In this document: one piece after another, positions 1 to 8,031 of the stretch
Numbering within the stretch: position 1 is the first letter of the stretch
Layout: the number at the start of each line of letters is the position of its first letter
Assembly (NCBI GenBank): GCA_964383915.1
Contig: CAYLJE010000018.1
Coordinates: 1 to 29,949, forward strand
Direction: 5' to 3'
From: DRPN01 sp964383915
Lineage (GTDB): Bacteria > Bacteroidota > Bacteroidia > Bacteroidales > VadinHA17
Length of the DNA stretch: 29,949 nucleotides
Position numbers and translations under genes: made by a program
Notes under the pieces: model-generated
What the model saw: only the letters and a program-made list of their open reading frames with translations
What the model was told of the DNA's origin: nothing
The model's database searches: none

Positions 1-141
1 CTCAGGTATCTGAGAGATTTGAACGTGGTTAAGAAAAGAAAACAGGGGAAAATGGTTTATTATACACTGAAGGATGAGCATATGAAGGAAGTGATCCAAA
101 CGATATCCATGAGGCATAGCTGGTTTGTGCATATGATCTGA
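1..141 (+). CDS. ArsR-family winged-helix regulator, C-terminal fragment
   Basis: The frame is open from the window edge to a TGA at 139-141, giving 46 residues; the start lies outside the window. The segment LRYLRDLNVVKKRKQGKMVY looks like the end of the recognition helix and the beta-wing of ArsR/SmtB repressors, which usually read 'HL..L..AGLV..RR.G....Y.L'. A short C-terminal helix follows. Members of this family are dimeric repressors that bind metal ions or other signals, but the sensing residues would lie in the missing part, so no ligand can be proposed. The gene converges on the response regulator that ends at 257. Other small winged-helix families with a similar wing cannot be excluded. 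Confidence 0.55.
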   Translation, partial: LRYLRDLNVVKKRKQGKMVYYTLKDEHMKEVIQTISMRHSWFVHMI

Positions 142-229
142 TATTGCCAGTAGTTTTTCTTATAAAATCAGCTACTTTCCAAACGGATATTTCCGTAGAA
201 CTGGTTTGTTATTCAGTAAAAATATATTT

Positions 230-246
230 GAGTCGAGACCGAACTC
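230..246. terminator. Weak bidirectional terminator candidate
   Basis: GAGTCG and CGAACTC form a short stem (GAGT/ACTC plus CG/CG, with one bulged A) around an AGAC loop. AT-rich tracts lie on both sides: ATCTTTAATTTTATTT on the + side and, read on the - strand, AAATATATTTTT. It sits between the convergent ArsR fragment and the response regulator, where termination is needed for both. A second small hairpin, ACGGA-TATT-TCCGT, is at 183-196. The stems are short, so this is a guess from position and shape. Confidence 0.3.
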
Positions 247-256
247 ATCTTTAATT

Positions 257-1423
257 TTATTTAAAGATCGGATGAGCATAGGCCTTGACATTCTCACCGG
301 TAATAGGGTCTCCACACAGGATGATTAGCCGTTCAATCACATTACGGAATTCTCTGATATTTCCTGTCCAGTTGATTTTCTGCAATTCGCTGATGGCATC
401 ATCGGAGAACTGTCTGGTGGGCATACCGTATTCTCCGCATATCATTTCGGAAAAGTGTTGAACCAGGAGGGGAATATCTTCGAGGCGTTCATTCAGAGAA
501 GGTACGTGGATGATGATGACACTGAGGCGGTGGTAAAGATCTTCACGGAAATGGTTCTTTTTGATTTCTTCCATCAGGTCTTTGTTAGTGGCGGCAACGA
601 TACGAACATCCACAGGGATATCTTTATCACTGCCTACGCGGCTGATCTTGTTTTCCTGCAGGGTCCGTAACACCTTGGCCTGTGCTGACAGGCTCATGTC
701 CCCTATCTCGTCGAGGAAGATGGTTCCTTCCTGAGCCTGTTCAAACTTACCTTTACGTTGTTTATAAGCAGACGTAAAGGATCCTTTTTCATGGCCAAAC
801 AGTTCACTCTCGATTAGCTCGGAGGGGATGGCTGCACAATTTACCTCTACGAACGGCCCCCCGGCGCGGCTGCTTTTTTCGTGAAGCTGATGAGCCACCA
901 ACTCTTTTCCTGTACCGTTGGCGCCGGTTACCAGCACCCGTGCTTCGGTGGGAGCAACCCTGTCAATCAGTTTCCTGACCTGTTGGATAGCCGGTGATTC
1001 TCCTACCATCTCATACTTTTTGCTGATCTTTTTTTTGAGGACTTTGGTTTCGGTGATAAGGTTTGATTTGTCCAGGGCGTTACGTATGGTGATCAGCAGA
1101 CGGTTCATGTCCGGAGGCTTCTCGATAAAATCGAAAGCTCCTTTTTTGATAGCTTCCACAGCCGTATCGATGTTCCCATGACCGGAGATCATGATCACCT
1201 GGACATCTCCGGATTGTTCCATAATTTTCTCCAGAACCTCAATGCCGTCCATTTTGGGCATTTTGATGTCACATAATACCACATCATAGTTGTTTTCATT
1301 GAACAGTTCGAGTGCACGAAAACCATCTTCGGCAACATCTACCGTGTAGTTTTCATACTCCAGCACATCTTTCAGCGTATTGCGTATGCTCTTTTCGTCG
1401 TCAATTACCAGGATCGAGGCCAT
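257..1423 (-). CDS. NtrC-type sigma-54 response regulator lacking a C-terminal HTH
   Basis: This 388-residue protein has two domains. Residues 1-120 form a receiver domain with acidic pocket D8/D9, phospho-acceptor D52 (in CDIKMPKMDG), S80 and K102. Residues about 138-380 form a sigma-54-interacting AAA+ domain with Walker A GANGTGKE (167-174), Walker B TIFLDEIGD (234-242) and an arginine-finger region REDLYHRL (293-300). The loop that contacts sigma-54, usually GAFTGA, reads GSFTSA (214-219). The protein ends at AYAHPIFK just after the AAA+ lid, so the Fis-type helix-turn-helix of typical 450-480-residue NtrC proteins is absent. No histidine kinase gene is adjacent in the window. It starts 10 nt after the Ppx/GppA gene and is the last gene of the - strand run. 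It could activate from solution, as HTH-less family members do; targets are unknown. Confidence 0.9.
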   Translation of the reverse strand: MASILVIDDEKSIRNTLKDVLEYENYTVDVAEDGFRALELFNENNYDVVLCDIKMPKMDGIEVLEKIMEQSGDVQVIMISGHGNIDTAVEAIKKGAFDFIEKPPDMNRLLITIRNALDKSNLITETKVLKKKISKKYEMVGESPAIQQVRKLIDRVAPTEARVLVTGANGTGKELVAHQLHEKSSRAGGPFVEVNCAAIPSELIESELFGHEKGSFTSAYKQRKGKFEQAQEGTIFLDEIGDMSLSAQAKVLRTLQENKISRVGSDKDIPVDVRIVAATNKDLMEEIKKNHFREDLYHRLSVIIIHVPSLNERLEDIPLLVQHFSEMICGEYGMPTRQFSDDAISELQKINWTGNIREFRNVIERLIILCGDPITGENVKAYAHPIFK

Positions 1424-1433
1424 ATATATTTTT

Positions 1434-2384
1434 TTAACCGTTATAATTCCGTGTCTCCATCCATTGGAACACGACTCCTTCTTTCAGGGAATAATAAGAT
1501 TGTATCATCGAGGATATCCCTGTTTCCCGGAGAACAGAATGAATGAAAATAGATGCCGGCACAATCATTTCTATACGGAACGGTTCCATTCCTTTCATTT
1601 TTTCCCGTTCGCCAGCGTTCGATTCCAGCAGACTTTTATAGATGGTTTGATAAGCTTCCAAAGGGATTTCCTCGTGTGATGTGGTGGTCTCCGGCATCAG
1701 TCCCTTCCCGGCAGTCACGGCTCGCAGGGTATCAAAAGTCCCCGCAGCCCCCACCAATATACCGGGCCGGTATTGCTTCGATAGCTGCCAGAGATCCGTG
1801 AGGTTATCTTCCAGGTATTTTTCCAGGATAAGAACCTCTTCCGGAGTGACCGGATCGGAAAAATGAAACTGTTCAATCAGTCTGGCCACACCCATCGGAT
1901 AACTGTGTAACCATCGGATGCCATGAGTCTTCTCAGCCAGGATAAATTCCACACTACCGCCACCGATATCCATGATCAGGAAAGCACCTTCCGGATGCAA
2001 GTTATGGGTTACCCCGGTATAAATCAAGCGTGCTTCCTCTTCTCCGGAGATGATCCGGACCACTAGGCCGGTTTGTTTCTTTATTTCCACTGTCAGAGAG
2101 CTGCTGTTCGCGGCCGATCGCAGGGCAGCCGTGCCGTAAGCCAGTATTTCCTGTACATGATATTCCCTGGTTACTTGTTTGTAATATTGCAATGCTTTCA
2201 TTGCCCTTTCACGGGCTTGCGGTGTGATCAGTCCACGATTGATGCCACCTTTTCCCAGTTTGACCGGATTTTTTTCAAAATAAATTTCTTTCATCCGACC
2301 GGGAGACACCTCAGCTATCAGCAGATTGAAGGTATTGGTTCCCAGATCAATGACAGCAACCCGTTCTTTTTTATCTTTTGTCAT
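1434..2384 (-). CDS. Ppx/GppA-family exopolyphosphatase / pppGpp phosphatase
   Basis: This 316-residue protein belongs to the ASKHA-fold Ppx/GppA phosphatases, which release phosphate from polyphosphate ends or convert pppGpp to ppGpp. The N-terminal phosphate-binding loop is VIDLGTNTFNLLIAE (residues 11-25). GTAALRSA follows at 84-91, SGEEEARL, containing the family's catalytic Glu region, at 113-120, and the second loop DIGGGSVEF at 139-147. A third glycine-rich motif, VGAAGTFDTL, lies near residue 210. The length fits the short two-domain form, without the C-terminal HD-like domain of E. coli Ppx (about 500 residues). Polyphosphatase and GppA activity cannot be told apart from sequence. 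It lies 45 nt after the ABC permease gene and 10 nt before the response regulator. Confidence 0.88.
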   Translation of the reverse strand: MTKDKKERVAVIDLGTNTFNLLIAEVSPGRMKEIYFEKNPVKLGKGGINRGLITPQARERAMKALQYYKQVTREYHVQEILAYGTAALRSAANSSSLTVEIKKQTGLVVRIISGEEEARLIYTGVTHNLHPEGAFLIMDIGGGSVEFILAEKTHGIRWLHSYPMGVARLIEQFHFSDPVTPEEVLILEKYLEDNLTDLWQLSKQYRPGILVGAAGTFDTLRAVTAGKGLMPETTTSHEEIPLEAYQTIYKSLLESNAGEREKMKGMEPFRIEMIVPASIFIHSVLRETGISSMIQSYYSLKEGVVFQWMETRNYNG

Positions 2385-2429
2385 AATCGTTTTATAAGAT
2401 CATAATCTCTGGTTTAAACGCTTTTGACG

Positions 2430-3788
2430 TTAATGGTTTTTATATTTCAGCCATTTCCATATTTCTTTATAGGAAGGTTTTTTCCCGTACATCAGGATTC
2501 CGGTCCGGTAGATTTTTGCAGCGATCCAGGCTGTGCCGATGAAGGTAAGGAAAAGAAGGATTACAGAGACGATCAACTGCCATGCCGGAACCCCAAAGGG
2601 CAGACGGGCCATCATTACCACGGGCGAGGTGAAAGGGATCAATGATCCCCAGAGAGCAAGCTGGCTTTCCGGGTTCTGAAAAGTCCCCATGGCAATGAAC
2701 AGAGCCAGTATCAGTGGAATAGTGATTGGTAGTATAAACTGTTGTGTGTCTGTCTCGCTGTCAACGGCGGCTCCTACGGCTGCAAAGAGTGAAGCATATA
2801 AAAGGTACCCTCCCAGGAAAAAAAGAACAAAAGCTCCTATAATCAAACCCCAGTTGACGGATTTAAGAGCATTAAATATTCGTTCTGGTTGGGTAAGGTC
2901 TTCCATGTGTATGGTCTTCTCCTGTTGATGTAGTCCCTGCTCCGTTCCGGTTGAGAACAGATTTTCCGAAACCTGAAAATGACCGTTATGACCCCTGGGC
3001 AACAGAATACCTGTAGTAGCTGTGATGAGGACCAGGGTTAATGCAATCCATAGAAAAAACTGTGTCAGGCCTACCATGGCTATGCCGATGATCTTTCCCA
3101 TCATCAATTGTAAGGGTTTGACAGAAGAGATAAGCACTTCTACAATACGGCTGGTTTTTTCTTCAATGACTCCCCGCATAACCATGGTTCCAAACATAAA
3201 TATCAACATATAAATCAGTAGCCCGGAGACATAAGCTATGCCCATGGCAATGCCGGTGCTGGTTTCTTTTTCTTCGCCGGAGGCATTGATGGTAATGGTC
3301 TGTAGATGTATATTTGTCTCAACGGATTTGAGAATTTTATCCAGATCTTTGATGTTATATGAGAGTAACTTCTGGCGTTCGATCTCTTTATCAAGAGCAT
3401 CTGAGATATAGGTTACCACATCGATTGAAGGTTGTTTCCGGGAAAGCAGTTGCACAGATGAGGAGGTAAAGCCGGTTTTTGGGGGAATATAAAGGATAGC
3501 ATAATACCCCAATTGGTTAAAGTGTTTTTTTAAAGTATTCAGCGATACATTTTCAGGATATTCGAATTTGAGATATTTGGTGGAATGGATTTTTCCCTTG
3601 AAAAGATGTTCCTGTCCTTCAACCACCGCAATGTTTTTCACCTCTTTGTTTTTTGAAGACATAATAACCACAGGGATGATAAACATCGCGGCCATAAGAA
3701 CAGGGGTCAATAAGGTAAGGATTATGAAAGATTTTTTTCTGACCCTGGTCAGGTATTCACGACGGATAATCAATCCTGTTTTACTCAT
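2430..3788 (-). CDS. ABC-2 type transporter permease (NatB/YhaP-like)
   Basis: This 452-residue membrane protein has one hydrophobic helix near the N-terminus (about 20-44), a soluble extracytoplasmic stretch of about 130 residues, and then about five more membrane segments (about 180-206, 230-262, 313-342, 350-371 and 403-424). The signature IEEKTSRIVEVLISSVKP (208-225) sits right after the second membrane segment, as in NatB/YhaP-type ABC-2 permeases. A basic tail, KPSYKEIWKWLKYK, ends the protein. It starts 5 nt after the ATPase gene, so the two almost surely form one transporter in the inner membrane. The family includes sodium and drug exporters; the substrate cannot be read from the sequence. 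Confidence 0.88.
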   Translation of the reverse strand: MSKTGLIIRREYLTRVRKKSFIILTLLTPVLMAAMFIIPVVIMSSKNKEVKNIAVVEGQEHLFKGKIHSTKYLKFEYPENVSLNTLKKHFNQLGYYAILYIPPKTGFTSSSVQLLSRKQPSIDVVTYISDALDKEIERQKLLSYNIKDLDKILKSVETNIHLQTITINASGEEKETSTGIAMGIAYVSGLLIYMLIFMFGTMVMRGVIEEKTSRIVEVLISSVKPLQLMMGKIIGIAMVGLTQFFLWIALTLVLITATTGILLPRGHNGHFQVSENLFSTGTEQGLHQQEKTIHMEDLTQPERIFNALKSVNWGLIIGAFVLFFLGGYLLYASLFAAVGAAVDSETDTQQFILPITIPLILALFIAMGTFQNPESQLALWGSLIPFTSPVVMMARLPFGVPAWQLIVSVILLFLTFIGTAWIAAKIYRTGILMYGKKPSYKEIWKWLKYKNH

Positions 3789-3793
3789 AACAG

Positions 3794-4762
3794 TTACTTT
3801 CTTTGATCAGTTTCTTTTGATTCTTTGCCTGGTTTGCGGTTCTGTTCCCGGTAGTCACTCACCACCCGGATAAAGATATCGTTCATACTGGGAGTCAGTT
3901 TGTTAAAAGAGACAACTTTCCCGGCATCAAGGAGGGTATGAAGGGCTTCGTTGGGGGTTCCGTTATTCATCAGCCGGATCCGAAGGATACTGTATTGATT
4001 TTTCTTTTTATGTTCCAGAATCTGGAAACGGGAATTCAATGTCGCCGTAAGCAGGTTGATCTCCCCTTCAAATCGCATTTCATATTTATTGTCTGAATAT
4101 TTTTCCCTGACTACGTCAATGGGTCCTTCCAGTAATGTCCTCGACTCGTTGATCAGTGTGATGTGGTCACAGAGCTCTTCCACCGATCCCATGTCATGGG
4201 TGGAAAAGATAATGGTAGCTCCTTCCTTGCGCAGGGCTAAGATTTCCTGTTTGAGTTGTTTCGTGTTGATCGGATCAAATCCGGTAAAGGGCTCATCGAA
4301 GATGAGGAGCTTCGGTTTGTGGATGATGGTTACGATGAATTGTATTTTTTGTTGCATCCCCTTGGACAGCTCTTCCACTTTTTTATTCCACCAGGAACCA
4401 ATCTCGAATTTCTCAAACCAGTATTTTAGCTTTTTCAGGGCGTCGGCCCTGGATAGGCCTTTTAGTTGAGCCAGGTAAAGAGCCTGTTCTCCTACTTTCA
4501 TTTTTTTGTAGAGGCCCCGTTCTTCCGGTAGATATCCGATAGAAAAGATGTCTTCACGTTTCATGGGGTGTTTCTGGTATGTCAGGGTCCCGTTATCCGG
4601 TGCGGTGATCTGGTTGATAATACGTATCAGTGTGGTCTTACCGGCCCCGTTAGGGCCCAACAGTCCGTATATGCTGTTTTTGGGTATGCTGATACTAACC
4701 TGATCGAGTGCACGGTGGTTGGCATAATTCTTCACGATGTTTTTTGCTTCGAATAAGATCAT
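3794..4762 (-). CDS. ABC transporter ATP-binding protein (NatA/YhaQ-like, with DUF4162-type tail)
   Basis: This 322-residue nucleotide-binding subunit carries Walker A GPNGAGKT (36-43), the signature loop LSKGMQQKI (132-140, a usual variant in this family instead of LSGGQ), Walker B KLLIFDEPF (151-159), D-loop GFDPIN and H-loop His189 in STHDM. At the Q-loop position it reads IGYLPEERGLY (75-85), as in NatA/YhaQ relatives. After the ATPase fold (about 1-220) there is an extra domain of about 80 residues resembling the DUF4162 tail of these exporters. It pairs with the permease 5 nt downstream. The gene begins 68 nt after dnaJ, and I saw no promoter in that gap, so co-transcription is likely. 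Confidence 0.9.
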   Translation of the reverse strand: MILFEAKNIVKNYANHRALDQVSISIPKNSIYGLLGPNGAGKTTLIRIINQITAPDNGTLTYQKHPMKREDIFSIGYLPEERGLYKKMKVGEQALYLAQLKGLSRADALKKLKYWFEKFEIGSWWNKKVEELSKGMQQKIQFIVTIIHKPKLLIFDEPFTGFDPINTKQLKQEILALRKEGATIIFSTHDMGSVEELCDHITLINESRTLLEGPIDVVREKYSDNKYEMRFEGEINLLTATLNSRFQILEHKKKNQYSILRIRLMNNGTPNEALHTLLDAGKVVSFNKLTPSMNDIFIRVVSDYREQNRKPGKESKETDQRK

Positions 4763-4830
4763 TGTTCCTCAGGATTATGGAATTTTCGAAGACGTTAAAT
4801 TAAAACTATTATTCTAATGAGCTCGTTTAT

Positions 4831-5970
4831 TTATTCAAAAAAATTCTTTACCCTTTCGAAAAAGTTTTTGTCGTATTTGGGTGGTTGGGGTTTAAATTCT
4901 TCTGATTCATCCAGTTTCTCCAGGGCTCTTTTTTCTTCGTGGCTGAGATTTTTAGGGATCCAAACATTTACATAGATCAGCAGGTCTCCTTTTCCGTACC
5001 CCCGTATGTCTGGTAATCCTTTCCCGCGGATACGCAATATTTTCCCCGGTTGGATGCCGGCATCCACCTTAATTTTCATTTTACCGTCCACCGAAGGTAC
5101 TTCCACCTGTGATCCCAGGGCTGCCTGTGTAATACTGAGGTAAAGCGGATAGATAAGGTTCTTCCCGTCGCGTATCAAATCAGGATGTTCCATTTCTTCT
5201 ATCAGCACGATCATATCTCCTTTTGGTCCGCCATGACGTGCTGCGTTGCCCTGAGAGCTCAGGGAAAGCTGCATGTCATCTTCCACACCGGCAGGAATAT
5301 TGATTTTAATGACGTCTTCTCCTTTGATCACGCCTTCCCCATGACATACCGGACATTTCTCTTCGATGATACGACCCTCGCCATGACAGGTAGGACAGGT
5401 AGTAGCTGTCTGCATACGTCCCAAGAATGTATTTATAACACGAGTCACCTGTCCCTGTCCATGGCATGTAGGACATGTCTTAAAAGCTTTTCTGTCTTTG
5501 GCTCCGGTGCCATGACAGGCCGGACAGGGAATATTTTTGGTTACCTTAACTTTTTTCTCTACACCATGGGCGATTTCTTCCAGCGTAAGCTTTACTTTGA
5601 TACGGATATTAGATCCTTTGGATCCCTGAGAATATTGTGCATGGCTGTTTCCGAATCCTCCAAAACCGAATCCCCCAAAAATATCTCCGAAATGTTCGAA
5701 GATATCTTCAACGTTCATTCCACCCCCTCCGAAGCCTGAAGATGATCCGACCCCGGCATGGCCAAACTGGTCATACCTGGCCCGCTTGTCAGGATTACTC
5801 AGCACCTCATAAGCCTCGGCGGCCTCCTTAAATTTCTCCTCTGCTTCAGGATCTCCGGGATTTTTGTCCGGATGATATTTCAGCGCTTGTTGACGGTAAG
5901 CTTTTTTTATTTCTTCCTGGCTTGCGCTTTTAGAAACGCCAAGGATAACATAATAATCTCTTTTGGACAT
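4831..5970 (-). CDS. dnaJ: Molecular chaperone DnaJ (Hsp40)
   Basis: This 379-residue class A J-protein delivers unfolded clients to DnaK and stimulates its ATPase. The J domain (about 1-70) has the HPD triad at 33-35. A Gly/Phe-rich linker follows (about 72-118, with runs such as GFGGGG and GGFGFGGFG). Four zinc-binding repeats are intact: CPACHGTG (149-156), CPTCHGQG (166-173), CPTCHGEG (192-199) and CPVCHGEG (206-213). Two C-terminal client-binding beta domains and a dimerisation tail complete the protein. It lies 49 nt downstream of grpE, its partner in the DnaK cycle; dnaK itself is not in this window. The length is normal for the family. Confidence 0.97.
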   Translation of the reverse strand: MSKRDYYVILGVSKSASQEEIKKAYRQQALKYHPDKNPGDPEAEEKFKEAAEAYEVLSNPDKRARYDQFGHAGVGSSSGFGGGGMNVEDIFEHFGDIFGGFGFGGFGNSHAQYSQGSKGSNIRIKVKLTLEEIAHGVEKKVKVTKNIPCPACHGTGAKDRKAFKTCPTCHGQGQVTRVINTFLGRMQTATTCPTCHGEGRIIEEKCPVCHGEGVIKGEDVIKINIPAGVEDDMQLSLSSQGNAARHGGPKGDMIVLIEEMEHPDLIRDGKNLIYPLYLSITQAALGSQVEVPSVDGKMKIKVDAGIQPGKILRIRGKGLPDIRGYGKGDLLIYVNVWIPKNLSHEEKRALEKLDESEEFKPQPPKYDKNFFERVKNFFE

Positions 5971-6019
5971 AGTTTGAGCAATTAAAGATCAGTGGATATT
6001 CTCCGTTTTTAAAAATCAC

Positions 6020-6580
6020 TTATTTTCCTACAACGACCTTGGCATACCGGAGGACTTTCCCTTTCAGGGTATAACCTTTCTGTAAAACATCCACCACCTT
6101 GTCTTTCATATTTTTTTCAGGTGCAGGCATTTTGGTTACTGCTTCCTGCAGGTCTGCATCAAAAGGATGATGCATTACTTCCATTTCTTCCACACCATTT
6201 TGTTTCAGGAAATCTTTCAGTTTGTTATAGATCAGCGTAATTCCTTCCTTATAGCTTTTGTATTCCTCATTCTCAGGCAATGCATCTACTGCCCTGTCAA
6301 AATCATCAATGACGGGTAGCAGGGAGAGAATCACTCCCTCGGCAGCAAATTTTGTCAGATCGGCTTTTTCCCGCAGTGTTCTTTTCCGGTAATTATCAAA
6401 TTCTGCTGATAATCGCAAATAACGATCTTGTATTTCTTCATATTTGGTTTTATAGGAAGGGTGTTTTTTTTTGGGTTCATGCTTTTCTTTTTCCCCCACT
6501 TTTTCCTGAGCCTGTTCTGTTTTTTCTACTTCTTCCATTTTTTCATTTTCCGTATTTCCCTTGTTGTTGTTTTTTGTCAT
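6020..6580 (-). CDS. grpE: GrpE, nucleotide exchange factor of DnaK
   Basis: This 186-residue protein promotes ADP release from DnaK. The first 50 or so residues are a highly charged, low-complexity tail rich in Glu and Lys. A long helix with coiled-coil character follows, including EIQDRYLRLSAEFDNYRKRT, the part that dimerises in this family. The C-terminal beta-wing that inserts into the DnaK nucleotide cleft ends with GYTLKGKVLRYAKVVVGK, close to the classic GrpE ending 'GY.L..RVLRPA.V.V'. It is upstream of dnaJ in the same orientation. A 127-nt gap separates it from murA, so heat-shock control could start here, but no CIRCE element is visible. Confidence 0.95.
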   Translation of the reverse strand: MTKNNNKGNTENEKMEEVEKTEQAQEKVGEKEKHEPKKKHPSYKTKYEEIQDRYLRLSAEFDNYRKRTLREKADLTKFAAEGVILSLLPVIDDFDRAVDALPENEEYKSYKEGITLIYNKLKDFLKQNGVEEMEVMHHPFDADLQEAVTKMPAPEKNMKDKVVDVLQKGYTLKGKVLRYAKVVVGK

Positions 6581-6606
6581 TTCCCTAAAAATTTAATCGT
6601 TCAGAA

Positions 6607-6661
6607 AATTTGTCAGAAGGTTTCTGCAAATTGCCTGCCAATCAGGTGTGCCCGACAAATT
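6607..6661. promoter_or_regulatory. Inverted repeat upstream of grpE, possible operator
   Basis: AATTTGTC (6607-6614) is matched by its exact reverse complement GACAAATT (6654-6661), with 39 nt between. A smaller CCTG-CCAAT-CAGG stem lies inside. The site falls in the 127-nt gap between murA and grpE on the - strand, where a heat-shock control site would be expected. It does not match CIRCE, and no TAnnTTTG box was found in the gap. An 8-bp match at this distance can occur by chance. Confidence 0.2.
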
Positions 6662-6707
6662 GACAGATGGTCTTGTTGCGCAGTATGAATCCGGATAGGT
6701 CCTCTTT

Positions 6708-8018
6708 TTATTTTTCTTCTCTCCGGATGTCAGCCCCCAGTGCGTTTAGTCTTACATCAATTTGTTCATAGCCCCGGTCTATTTGTTCGATATTATGGAT
6801 GATGGAGGTTCCTTCGGCTGACAAGGCTGCGATCAGCAGGGCTACGCCGGCACGTATATCCGGTGAGGTCATGGTTGTCCCCCGGAGTTTGATTTTATTG
6901 TTTAGACCTATCACTGCAGCCCGGTGGGGGTCACAGAGGATAATCTGTGCGCCCATATCAATCAGCTTATCTACAAAAAAGAGACGGCTTTCAAACATGC
7001 GTTGATGTATCAGCACACTGCCCCGGGCTTGTGTGGCCACTACCAGAAAGACACTGATCAGGTCGGGTGTCAGGGCGGGCCATATGCCATCAGCAATAGT
7101 CATAATTGACCCGTCAAGGAAAGATTCGATGGTATAGTGATCCTGTGCAGGGACAAAGATATCTTCACCTTCCCTGGTGAGATGAATGCCCAGCTTGCGA
7201 AAAGCATCAGGGATCAGACCGAGATTCTCGAATGACACATTTTTAATGCGTAATGAAGATCCTGTGATGGCAGCCATCCCGATGAAGCTGCCTGTTTCGA
7301 TCATGTCAGGGAGGATAGTATGCTCACAGCCATGCAGCGAGAGGACACCCTGAATATGCAGAAGATTAGATCCAATGCCGGAGATACGGGCCCCCATGCG
7401 GTTCAGCATATGACACAGTTGTTGAATATAGGGTTCGCAAGCAGCATTGAAGAGGATTGTCTCTCCTTCGGCAAGAACGGCAGCCATGATCAGGTTGGCT
7501 GTGCCGGTGACCGAAGCTTCATCAAGGAGCAGGTAGGTGCCTTTCAGGCGGCGGGCAGTCAGGCTGAATGCATTTTCTTCCCGGACATGTCTGAGAATAG
7601 CACCCAGATTCCGAAATCCATTCAGGTGGGTGTCTATCCTTCGCCGGCCGATCTTGTCTCCTCCGGGTCTGGGAATATAACCCCGGCCGAATCTTGTCAA
7701 CAGAGGCCCGGTGACCATAACCGATCCCCTCAGACTCTCTGCGATGATACGGTATCTCTCCTGTCTCACGTGGTCAGGGTTTACTTTATTAGCCCTGAAT
7801 GCAAAACTATGATCTCCGACAGGAGTGACCTGAACCCCCAGAATCTTCAGCAGCTCAACCATTTTCATAACATCCCGGATTAAAGGAATATGATGAACAA
7901 TGATTTTTTCGTTGGTGAGTAAGGTAGCTGCTATGATTTGTAAGGCTTCGTTTTTAGCACCTTGTGGCACAATTTCTCCAGATAATCTTCTACCACCGGT
8001 GATTTTAAATGTAGCCAT
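6708..8018 (-). CDS. murA: UDP-N-acetylglucosamine 1-carboxyvinyltransferase (MurA), Cys-to-Asp active-site form
   Basis: This 436-residue enzyme carries out the first committed step of peptidoglycan synthesis, transferring enolpyruvate from PEP to UDP-GlcNAc in the cytoplasm. Conserved features are Lys22-Asn23 in GAKNEAL, the substrate segment LPDMIETGSFIGMA and the C-terminal DIRAGVALLIAALSAEG with the PEP-binding arginine. In the mobile catalytic loop the usual PGGCxIG reads RPGGDKIGRRRID, with Asp at residue 121 in place of the Cys (Cys115 in E. coli) that fosfomycin alkylates. Asp at this position is known to keep activity and give fosfomycin resistance. The gene follows DUF4290 by 13 nt. 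Confusion with EPSP synthase is unlikely because the MurA motifs are clear. Confidence 0.96.
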   Translation of the reverse strand: MATFKITGGRRLSGEIVPQGAKNEALQIIAATLLTNEKIIVHHIPLIRDVMKMVELLKILGVQVTPVGDHSFAFRANKVNPDHVRQERYRIIAESLRGSVMVTGPLLTRFGRGYIPRPGGDKIGRRRIDTHLNGFRNLGAILRHVREENAFSLTARRLKGTYLLLDEASVTGTANLIMAAVLAEGETILFNAACEPYIQQLCHMLNRMGARISGIGSNLLHIQGVLSLHGCEHTILPDMIETGSFIGMAAITGSSLRIKNVSFENLGLIPDAFRKLGIHLTREGEDIFVPAQDHYTIESFLDGSIMTIADGIWPALTPDLISVFLVVATQARGSVLIHQRMFESRLFFVDKLIDMGAQIILCDPHRAAVIGLNNKIKLRGTTMTSPDIRAGVALLIAALSAEGTSIIHNIEQIDRGYEQIDVRLNALGADIRREEK

Positions 8019-8031
8019 CTTAAATCTGTTA

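Noticed and set aside
5185..5739. 184-codon open frame on the + strand opposite dnaJ
   Set aside because: It lies fully antisense to an intact dnaJ with all zinc motifs, and its translation looks like a shadow of the CxxCxGxG repeats.
6581..6707. CIRCE/HrcA operator before grpE
   Set aside because: No TTAGCACTC-N9-GAGTGCTAA or close variant is present; only an unrelated 8-bp inverted repeat was found.
7320..7883. 187-codon open frame on the + strand opposite murA
   Set aside because: Fully antisense to an intact murA; no recognisable domain and no promoter.
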